Assembly (NCBI GenBank): GCA_041662005.1
Contig: JBAZTJ010000006.1
Coordinates: 1-37,200, forward strand
Length of the DNA: 37,200 bases
Direction of reading: 5' to 3'
Source of the DNA: DATHXC01 sp041662005
GTDB lineage: Bacteria > Pseudomonadota > Gammaproteobacteria > Burkholderiales > Methylophilaceae
Shown piece after piece: positions 30,738 to 37,200 of this stretch. A program made the position numbers and the translations under genes. How positions within the stretch are numbered: position 1 is the first letter of the stretch; the number at the start of each line of letters is the position of its first letter. A model generated the notes under the pieces. It had not been told where the DNA came from. It did no database searches and worked only from the letters and a program-made list of their open reading frames with translations.

Positions 30738-32663
30738 TTAGTGAATGGTGGACGACCTAGGCGCTAATGCTGGCTTACTTTCCGGCTTAACTGCATTGAT
30801 ATCGCCAACATACTCTTCAACCCACATACTGAGCTCTTGCTTGATAGTGTCTTCATCAGCAATGGTTGCAGCCTCTATCCATTTTAGCAATGCCTTTACC
30901 CAAGCTTTATCAGCAGTTCTCGCCACAGCTATGCGTAGTTTTTCGTGATGAGTTGGTAAGGTGTGCTCATCGTCCGCCAGTAGTTCTTCATACAGCTTTT
31001 CACCAGGCCGCAGGCCCGTGAACTGGATTTCGATTTCATCCTCGTGCAGACCTGAAAGTTTGATCATGTCTCTTGCCAGATCGACAATCCGCACCGACTC
31101 ACCCATATCCAGCACGAAAATCTCAGCCCCAGTCCCCATCAAACCTGCCTGCATCACTAACTGTGCAGCTTCCGGGATAGACATAAAATAACGTGTAATT
31201 TCAGGGTGAGTCACGGTAATTGGTCCGCCTTTGGCTATTTGCTCACGGAACTTAGGAATCACGCTACCGCTGCTGCCCAAAACATTGCCAAAACGCACGA
31301 TGACGAAGCGCGTGCCAGTTTTCTCTTGTAGGCCCTGGCAGACCATTTCAGCCAAGCGCTTACTTGCACCCATCACATTGGTAGGATTAACTGCCTTGTC
31401 AGTTGAAACCATTACAAACTTCTCTACCTCAGCTTCTTTGCAGGCTTTAGCTAAGGTGTAGGTGCCGACTACATTGTTCGTCAATGCTTCGGCTACATTT
31501 TCCTTTTCCATTAACGGCACATGCTTATAAGCAGCAGCATGAAAAACTGCTACAGGTCGATAACGCTGGAATAAAGCTTTCAATCGTCTTTCATTTTTTA
31601 CATCACCAACAACATATGCAACGCTAATCTGAGATAAATGATTGGAAAACTCTTGCTCAAGCTTATATAGCGCAAACTCAGAAATATCAAAACAGATCAG
31701 CAACCTTGGCTGATATCTGGCAATCTGCCTGCAAAGCTCGGAGCCTATGGAACCACCGGCCCCACTGACCATAATGACGCGATCCTCAATAAGTTCGTGT
31801 AAACCATGATCATCCAGCCTTACAGGCTCTCTGCCGAGAAGGTCTTCAACCTCTACACGGCGAATTTGGGAAATACTTATCTTGCCATTCATCAAGTCCT
31901 CAAAAGAGGGAACCGTGAGGACAGTCAGGCCATTTTTATTTGCCTGCTCTACGGTTCTCCTTCTTGCCTGATGATCCGAAGATGGCATGGCAACGATAAC
32001 ATGACTTACCATCAGGACCTCAGCCACTTCCGACAACCTGGACAAATCGCCCAAAACCTTAACCCCAAGCAAATGTCTACCATGCATGGTAGCATCGTCA
32101 TCAAGCAACCCGACAACCCTCCATTCCTCACTGCGCGCTAAATCCTTCAATAGTGCTATAGCCGTCTCGCCAGCCCCAATCACAAGTACAGGCTGGCCCT
32201 TGGTTTGGGTAAGGCCGTATATTTTATGGTCCTTCCATGCACGATATAAAAATCGGCTTCCACCAGCAATCAGTACCAATAGAATAGGATCAAGAATCAG
32301 TACTGAGCGTGGCACAATCCCATGTGGTTTGAACATAAAAAGCAACGCCGTTACAGCCAATGTTGAGACAGAGACCGCTAGAAGAATTCGTTGTAAATCA
32401 GGAACACTGGCAAAACGCCAAACACCGCGATAAAGACCAAATTTTACAAAAATTGCTACTTGCAAGGGCACCACCCACAGGGCTGTCTGCCATAATGCTC
32501 CAACGAATTCTGATGGAATATCAAAATTAAAACGCAGCAGATAAGCGAAGAACCAAGCTAAGCTGGCACCGAAAATGTCATGGGTAAATGCAGAAGCGGT
32601 TCTCCAACTAATTGACTTTCTACAGATGACTAATTTTTTTAGTACTAATTTTCGCAAAGACAT
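30738..32663 (-). CDS. wbpM: WbpM/CapD-like UDP-sugar 4,6-dehydratase, membrane-bound
   Basis: WbpM-type enzymes convert UDP-GlcNAc to a 4-keto-6-deoxy sugar for O-antigen or capsule. The 641-residue product has four N-terminal membrane segments (about residues 25-125). A first Rossmann domain (VLVIGAGETAIALLKDLAR) and a second SDR domain (VSGAGGSIGSELCRQIARY) follow. The SMK-type catalytic triad is in VSTDKAVNPTNVMGASKRLAE, where Met replaces the usual SDR Tyr, as in the family. The long GLRPGEKLYEELL C-terminal motif is present. It is the last gene of the polysaccharide run, as wbpM is in Pseudomonas O-antigen loci. Confidence 0.93.
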   Translation of the reverse strand: MSLRKLVLKKLVICRKSISWRTASAFTHDIFGASLAWFFAYLLRFNFDIPSEFVGALWQTALWVVPLQVAIFVKFGLYRGVWRFASVPDLQRILLAVSVSTLAVTALLFMFKPHGIVPRSVLILDPILLVLIAGGSRFLYRAWKDHKIYGLTQTKGQPVLVIGAGETAIALLKDLARSEEWRVVGLLDDDATMHGRHLLGVKVLGDLSRLSEVAEVLMVSHVIVAMPSSDHQARRRTVEQANKNGLTVLTVPSFEDLMNGKISISQIRRVEVEDLLGREPVRLDDHGLHELIEDRVIMVSGAGGSIGSELCRQIARYQPRLLICFDISEFALYKLEQEFSNHLSQISVAYVVGDVKNERRLKALFQRYRPVAVFHAAAYKHVPLMEKENVAEALTNNVVGTYTLAKACKEAEVEKFVMVSTDKAVNPTNVMGASKRLAEMVCQGLQEKTGTRFVIVRFGNVLGSSGSVIPKFREQIAKGGPITVTHPEITRYFMSIPEAAQLVMQAGLMGTGAEIFVLDMGESVRIVDLARDMIKLSGLHEDEIEIQFTGLRPGEKLYEELLADDEHTLPTHHEKLRIAVARTADKAWVKALLKWIEAATIADEDTIKQELSMWVEEYVGDINAVKPESKPALAPRSSTIH

Positions 32664-32702
32664 TGCGCTACTTTTTCCTTAGCTTGTTTAAGGGTATTTT
32701 AC

Positions 32703-33683
32703 CTAAAAAGAACCTTCTAAATGTTGCAATTTCAACCAACGCTTATCAATCATCCACATAATGATCAAATACAGAAACAGCCAAAATAACAATCCAATTA
32801 GAATCAATGAGGTAGAACTTTTAAGCAATAACAATGCTGATGCCCCAACGAGAAACATCAGCACATACTCTGCAATGGCAGTCTTGCGGTGCCCCCAACC
32901 CATTTGTACCAGGCGCTGATAAAAATGGCTTCGATGCGCCTCCCACAACCTTTCCCGATGTACTAATCTTTTCAGCAAGGTAACCGTAGCATCAACAATA
33001 AATGGTGAGAAAACCACCACTGGAAACCATGCCTGCCATAAATCATGTTGCCAGCCATACAGCCCCATCGCACCAGCAAGAAAACCTAAAGGTACGGAAC
33101 CTGCATCACCCATAAAAATTCGTGCAGGATGAAAATTGAACAGCAAAAAAGCGAATGCTGCAGTGACGATACAACCGCTCATTAAGGAAAAATTCATATC
33201 ATTGGATAAAAAAGCAGCTATGCCATAAGCACCAAATCCGAACAATGTCATTCCACCAGCCAGACCATCTGAACCATCCATAAAGTTATAGAGATTCACC
33301 ATCCAGGTCAGCGCCAAAACCACCAAAAACATAGCCCACCAAGCAAAATCAGTGGCTGTAATCCAAACAAATATAGAGCAAACTAATAATTGCGCTAAAA
33401 GACGCCAACTTACAGTTAGCTCACGCACATCATCAATTAATGAAACTATAACCAGCAGCAGCGGAAGCACGAGCCATATCCACATTTGTGCCATCAGCAT
33501 CCAAACCGTCAAGACTCCTAGCATAATTCCCAAACCACCAGTACGCGGTATGACATTGTTGTGCAACGATCGCGCATTAGGTCTATCTAGCGCGATGTTG
33601 ACCAGACGCGTTTTTAACAATAAAAAAATCGCTACGCATGTAACAATAAATGTGAGCATAAAATACTGCATATAATCCATCAT
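32703..33683 (-). CDS. wbpL: WecA/WbpL-like undecaprenyl-phosphate sugar-1-phosphate transferase
   Basis: This polytopic MraY/WecA-family enzyme loads the first sugar phosphate onto undecaprenyl phosphate to start O-unit synthesis. It has about ten membrane helices, the catalytic MVNLYNFMDGSDGLAGGMTL, the RIFMGDAGSVPLGFLAG loop and a C-terminal HRSHFYQRLVQMGWGHRKTA. The frame is open further upstream, but the ATG at 33683 is chosen: it overlaps the preceding stop as ATGA (33680-33683) and gives a normal N-terminal helix. Product about 326 residues. WbpL assignment rests on position between a WbjF-like and a WbpM-like gene. Confidence 0.9.
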   Translation of the reverse strand: MMDYMQYFMLTFIVTCVAIFLLLKTRLVNIALDRPNARSLHNNVIPRTGGLGIMLGVLTVWMLMAQMWIWLVLPLLLVIVSLIDDVRELTVSWRLLAQLLVCSIFVWITATDFAWWAMFLVVLALTWMVNLYNFMDGSDGLAGGMTLFGFGAYGIAAFLSNDMNFSLMSGCIVTAAFAFLLFNFHPARIFMGDAGSVPLGFLAGAMGLYGWQHDLWQAWFPVVVFSPFIVDATVTLLKRLVHRERLWEAHRSHFYQRLVQMGWGHRKTAIAEYVLMFLVGASALLLLKSSTSLILIGLLFWLFLYLIIMWMIDKRWLKLQHLEGSF

Positions 33684-34645
33684 GGCCTTATTTTTAGGTC
33701 TGCATACCATACAGCAGTGGCTTGTAAGCCCTGCTCCGTGGTAAAAGGTGGCTGCCAACCAAGTTGGTTGCATATTTTCGAACTATCCACCACGAGCGAT
33801 TGAGTAAGCCTATCTACTACAGCAGACTTGCCAGCAAGCTTTGCTATTACTCGCATAACCCTTAAAGGTATAGAAAAAATTCGACTAGGACGGTGCAGTG
33901 CATCCGCCATTGCCCGAACCAGTTGTGGGGTAGAAAGAGGCTCTCCATCACTGACCAGATAAGTTTGACCGGCTGCCGCATGATGTCTAGCGCAGGTAAT
34001 AAGAGCATCAACCAAATTTTCCACATAGATGATACTACGATGATTATCTATGGCTCCCATAGGCAGGGGCACTCCACCATCGACCACCTTCATCAAATGA
34101 AGAAAGTTTGCCTTCACACCAGCCCCATAAACCAATGGGGGACGAATAATCACCACTTCGAGCCCCGTCTCATGCTCCACTCGACGTAGCACTTGCTCGG
34201 CCTCCCATTTTGAAATCGCATAAGGATCCAGCAGTTCAGGAAGATCGGACTCCGTAAAAGGGTAGCTTTCATTTGCTTGCTCGCCATTCACCTTGATGGA
34301 GCTAAGAAATACCAGACGTTTGACGCCATTTGTGGCAGCTGCAATTGCCAGCTTTGATGTACCTTCGACATTAGTCTTGCGAAACTCCGCGAGCGGATCA
34401 ACTGCATCGTCATGCATTAGATGTACGCGTGCAGCCAAGTGAATTACCACATCAATGCCATCAAGTATTGATGACCAGTCTGTAAGAGAGTTTAGGTCTT
34501 CAATCTCGACAAGCTCGCAAGTTAACCTAGATTTACGAGATAAGTTACGAACTGCGCCACGTACTTTGTACCCACGCCGACCAAGCTCAGAACACAAAAT
34601 GCGCCCGACAAAACCGCTGGCCCCGGTAACTAGAACTTTCGTCAT
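33680..34645 (-). CDS. NAD-dependent sugar epimerase/reductase (WbjF/WbpK-like)
   Basis: This 321-residue extended SDR has GASGFVGRILCSELGRRG at the N-terminus, the active-site YxxxK in LDPYAISKWEAEQVL and IIRPPLVYGAGVKANFLHL. It acts on a nucleotide sugar, probably epimerising or reducing a 4-keto group to yield the sugar used by the following WbpL-like transferase. In P. aeruginosa O11 the corresponding gene, wbjF, lies just before wbpL. The exact substrate cannot be read from the sequence. Confidence 0.88.
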   Translation of the reverse strand: MTKVLVTGASGFVGRILCSELGRRGYKVRGAVRNLSRKSRLTCELVEIEDLNSLTDWSSILDGIDVVIHLAARVHLMHDDAVDPLAEFRKTNVEGTSKLAIAAATNGVKRLVFLSSIKVNGEQANESYPFTESDLPELLDPYAISKWEAEQVLRRVEHETGLEVVIIRPPLVYGAGVKANFLHLMKVVDGGVPLPMGAIDNHRSIIYVENLVDALITCARHHAAAGQTYLVSDGEPLSTPQLVRAMADALHRPSRIFSIPLRVMRVIAKLAGKSAVVDRLTQSLVVDSSKICNQLGWQPPFTTEQGLQATAVWYADLKIRP

Positions 34646-34691
34646 GAAGTTAAGATTTTGTAAGGCGGCAATATTAATAACATGCTTTTAA

Positions 34692-35822
34692 TCAGCTATC
34701 TAACGACCAAACGGTTCGGTTAACGTAATTTACATAACTCATTACGACTCTGAGTATTTGTTTAGATACCGACCCGGCTTCATAATCCGCTACTACTGAC
34801 ATCACACGCGAGGCTCTGTCGTGCTGTGCGGTAATCACTCTCACGGCATCAAGAACCCCCTCTTTCTTTAATCCACTCATAATTAATGTGCCAACATCCA
34901 TCCCTTCTGGCCGCTCATGTGCATTTCGGATGGTAATTGCTGGCAGATTCAGCAAAGAGGCTTCTTCGGTAATTGTTCCACTATCAGAAACGACGCAAAA
35001 TGCCTCCATCTGCAATCTGATGTAATCTGAAAAGCCAAAAGGTTTAGCAAAGTACACCAGCTTGTTAAGCTCGCCAAAATCCAGGTCATCCAACCGTTTT
35101 CTGGTTCGAGGGTGCGTTGAGACTATAATCGGAAAATTATAAGTCTCAGCCAATGCATTTAGTGTAATTAAGAGATCACGCAAATTGCCTGATGTATCCA
35201 CATTCTCTTCACGATGCGCACTGACAATAAAGAATTTATCTTGTTGCAGCCCCAAGCGTGCCAACACATCAGAACTCTCAATTTGAGGCATGTAATAGTC
35301 CAGCACCTCTCGCATATGAGAGCCAGTTTTGATAATCGTTTCTGGGCGCACCCCCTCAGCTATCAAGTAGCGCCTTGCGTGTTCAGTAAGCACTAAATTA
35401 ATGTCACTGAGATGGTCAAGCACCTTTCGGTTAAGCTCTTCAGGGACACGTTGATCGAAACATCGATTCCCTGCTTCCATATGAAATACAGGGATTTTTC
35501 GGCGCTTAGCGGCGATGACGGCAAGGCATGAGTTGGTATCTCCATAAAGCATGACAGCATCCGGCTGTTCTGCTTCAAGCACTGCATCCGCTTTCATGAT
35601 CACCTGAGCAATAGTCTGGGCAGCATTATCACCCACTGCCTCCAGAAAGTAATCCGGCTTTCTAATTTTGAGATCCTCAAAGAAAACCTGATTTAGTTCA
35701 TAATCATAGTTTTGCCCGGTGTGAACTAAAATGTGATGAGTGTGCAAATCAAGCTCTGCAATCACACGGCTCATTTTAATCAACTCTGGCCGAGTACCGA
35801 CGATCGTCATTACCTTAAGCAT
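34692..35822 (-). CDS. UDP-N-acetylhexosamine 2-epimerase, FnlC/WbjD-like
   Basis: This is a WecB-fold epimerase of 376 residues (MTIVGTRPELIKMSRVIAEL, VHTGQNYDYELNQVFFEDL, MLYGDTNSCLAVIAAKRRKI, FHMEAGNRCFDQRVPEELNR, VSAHREENVD). AGNRCFDQRVPEE is typical of the FnlC/WbjD/CapG branch that makes UDP-L-FucNAc, rather than of WecB (AGLRS). It overlaps the FnlA-like gene by 8 bases, supporting a shared pathway. The call is strong for the fold and good for the branch. Confidence 0.9.
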   Translation of the reverse strand: MLKVMTIVGTRPELIKMSRVIAELDLHTHHILVHTGQNYDYELNQVFFEDLKIRKPDYFLEAVGDNAAQTIAQVIMKADAVLEAEQPDAVMLYGDTNSCLAVIAAKRRKIPVFHMEAGNRCFDQRVPEELNRKVLDHLSDINLVLTEHARRYLIAEGVRPETIIKTGSHMREVLDYYMPQIESSDVLARLGLQQDKFFIVSAHREENVDTSGNLRDLLITLNALAETYNFPIIVSTHPRTRKRLDDLDFGELNKLVYFAKPFGFSDYIRLQMEAFCVVSDSGTITEEASLLNLPAITIRNAHERPEGMDVGTLIMSGLKKEGVLDAVRVITAQHDRASRVMSVVADYEAGSVSKQILRVVMSYVNYVNRTVWSLDS

Positions 35823-36825
35823 CGAGCTGCTCCTGAATGTAATCCAGCTTCAGCAAAAGCTTTTTTATACTTTCCACATTGAGCCGCTGAGTATTGTGGG
35901 AAGTGTAGTCGTCTAGTTGAGAAATTTTCTCTTCACCATCGCTAAAAAACTTACTGTAGTTAAGGTCACGATTATCTGCAGGAATACGATAGTACCCACC
36001 ATTATCCTCGGCCTTGGCCATCTCCTCACGAGAGACGAGCGACTCATACAACTTTTCGCCGTGACGCGTACCAATGGTGCGAATCGGGTTATCTTTACCA
36101 AACAGCTCTTTCAGCGCCTGTGCCAAGTCAGCCACCGTAGAGGCTGGTGCCTTTTGAATAAAAATATCACCTTGATTACCATGTTCGTATGCATGTAACA
36201 CTAAATCGACAGAGTCTTCGAGGGACATCAGGAATCGCGTCATATTCGGATCAGTAATCGTCAGGGATTTCCCTTCTTTGAGCTGAGATACAAATAGCGG
36301 GATCACTGACCCTCGCGAGGCCATCACATTGCCATAACGCGTAGCACAAAGCACCGTTTCCCCATCGTTTTGCATTCTTGCTTTGGCAACCATTAATTTC
36401 TCCATCATCGCCTTGGAAATACCCATGGCGTTGATTGGATAAACTGCCTTATCTGTACTCAGCACTACAACTCGTTTAACATTATTCGCGATTGCAGCAG
36501 ACATCACATTCTCTGCGCCCAACACGTTTGTGCGGATGGCTTCCATTGGGTAAAACTCACAAGAAGGTACCTGTTTGAGCGCAGCCGCGTGAAACACATA
36601 GTCCACACCTTTCGAAGCCTGATGAATACTGTCGTAATCGCGGACATCCCCGATGTAGAACTTGAGCTTGTCATTGTTGAGGGCGATACGCATTTCTTCC
36701 TGCTTCTTCTCATCACGACTGAAGATACGAATCTCACTTACGTCCGTACCCAAGAAGCGCTTAAGAACTGTATTTCCAAATGAACCTGTACCGCCAGTAA
36801 TCATCAACACTTTGTCTTTAAACAT
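35815..36825 (-). CDS. UDP-GlcNAc 4,6-dehydratase/5-epimerase, FnlA/CapE/WbjB-like
   Basis: This enzyme is the first step of UDP-L-FucNAc synthesis from UDP-GlcNAc. The 336-residue product has the Rossmann motif ITGGTGSFGNTVLKRFL, DVRDYDS, HAAALKQVPSCEFYPMEAI and VVVLSTDKAVYPINAMGISK with the Met-x-x-x-Lys active site of CapE enzymes. CATRYGNVMASRGSVIPLF and GTRHGEKLYESLVSREEM follow. The ATG at 36825 is chosen over an upstream TTG (36834) because it is a standard start nearer the motif. It is coupled to the FnlC-like gene. Confidence 0.92.
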   Translation of the reverse strand: MFKDKVLMITGGTGSFGNTVLKRFLGTDVSEIRIFSRDEKKQEEMRIALNNDKLKFYIGDVRDYDSIHQASKGVDYVFHAAALKQVPSCEFYPMEAIRTNVLGAENVMSAAIANNVKRVVVLSTDKAVYPINAMGISKAMMEKLMVAKARMQNDGETVLCATRYGNVMASRGSVIPLFVSQLKEGKSLTITDPNMTRFLMSLEDSVDLVLHAYEHGNQGDIFIQKAPASTVADLAQALKELFGKDNPIRTIGTRHGEKLYESLVSREEMAKAEDNGGYYRIPADNRDLNYSKFFSDGEEKISQLDDYTSHNTQRLNVESIKKLLLKLDYIQEQLDA

Positions 36826-36841
36826 GTTTCGCAACCCAGAA

Positions 36842-37200
36842 TTATTGATAAGAATGCATTAATTTAATAAGCTCAGGCCACTCGGCAGCCATATATCCAG
36901 TTGCTTGCCTGAAACGCTCAGAATTTAGCGAACGATCAATAAACAATTGATCGTCAGGCACAATCTCAATGGACTTGCCATAGACTTCCGCCACTAAAGT
37001 TAACAAATCGTACTTGGAAATCGGCTTGGCAGCGACATGGTAGACCCCGCAGAGATCGGGGTGCGGAATCACAACATCGCGAATAACCTGCGCTAGGGCA
37101 ACCGTCGGCAGGCCAGAAAATATCGCACGCCTAAACCCCTTACAGCTATCCTGCTGGGATAAAAACCAGTCAATCAGACCATGTTGACTTTGTAATTCAT
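36842..37200 (-). CDS. SDR-family sugar nucleotide reductase (FnlB/RmlD-like), 5' end beyond the window
   Basis: The frame is open to the right edge and encodes the C-terminal 118 or so residues: HGLIDWFLSQ, GFRRAIFSGLPTVALAQVIR, PHPDLCGVYHVAAKPISKYD, LLTLVAEVYGK, IDRSLNSERFRQATGYMAAE and WPELIKLMH. These features fit RmlD-like reductases found directly upstream of fnlA/capE-type genes, where the enzyme reduces the 4-keto-6-deoxy intermediate. The catalytic part is outside the window, so the function rests on the C-terminus and context. Confidence 0.82.
   Translation of the reverse strand, partial: ELQSQHGLIDWFLSQQDSCKGFRRAIFSGLPTVALAQVIRDVVIPHPDLCGVYHVAAKPISKYDLLTLVAEVYGKSIEIVPDDQLFIDRSLNSERFRQATGYMAAEWPELIKLMHSYQ

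Overview
The window looks like a draft or metagenome-derived betaproteobacterial chromosome, probably Nitrosomonadales and possibly a Methylophilaceae-like methylotroph. The evidence is the order rluD / bamD / der-bamB-yfgM ... hisS-ispG-rodZ-pilW-rlmN-ndk and rnr next to a tRNA-Leu gene. The genus is an inference. Two 10-N blocks (7837-7846 and 11600-11609) are assembly gaps that break hisS and rlmN artificially.

Layout. 1-12587: housekeeping. The 3'-truncated rluD diverges from bamD. A long, tightly packed minus-strand run then reads ndk-rlmN-pilW-rodZ-ispG-hisS-two Opp/Dpp-type ABC ATPases-yfgM-bamB-der. 12588-13854: a secreted PepSY protein between non-coding stretches with two strong terminators. 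13855-17227: rlmB and rnr (minus strand), then tRNA-Leu(CAG) with its own promoter (plus strand). 17212-29163: an 11.9-kb integrated element at the tRNA 3' end. It is bounded by a 16-bp exact direct repeat, with tandem 11-bp integrase arm-type repeats just inside both ends. 29188-37200: the native chromosome resumes with the displaced tRNA terminator, an S4-domain protein, YaeQ, hpt, and a minus-strand O-antigen/capsule cluster resembling the UDP-L-FucNAc loci (FnlA/FnlC-like enzymes, WbjF-like epimerase, WbpL-like and WbpM-like proteins).

The element is the exciting part. It carries a tyrosine integrase, a frameshifted DUF4917 gene with SIR2/AbiH-like motifs, a LexA-boxed umuDC pair, a KAP-family P-loop NTPase, a membrane/coiled-coil protein and a serine recombinase. 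It also has a short plus-strand operon: a small basic protein, a ParB-like protein with a helix-turn-helix, an unknown protein, and a protein resembling the T7 gp14 internal virion protein. The operon ends in a strong terminator. In the non-coding DNA around the recombinase are three gap-free 41-bp repeats. Each contains AGCT-N8/9-ACTATAGG with the geometry of a T7-family RNA polymerase promoter; the third matches the T7 consensus at 13 of 19 positions from -17 to +2. No phage-type RNA polymerase, capsid, portal or terminase gene is present.

The simplest reading, an inference, is a satellite or degraded relative of an integrating T7-like podovirus (autographivirus). Its non-coding RNA and operon would be switched on by the RNA polymerase of an infecting T7-like helper. 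The rest of its cargo (DUF4917, KAP NTPase, UmuDC) would affect host defence and mutagenesis. The main alternative is that the repeats are operator or partition sites for the ParB-like/HTH protein.
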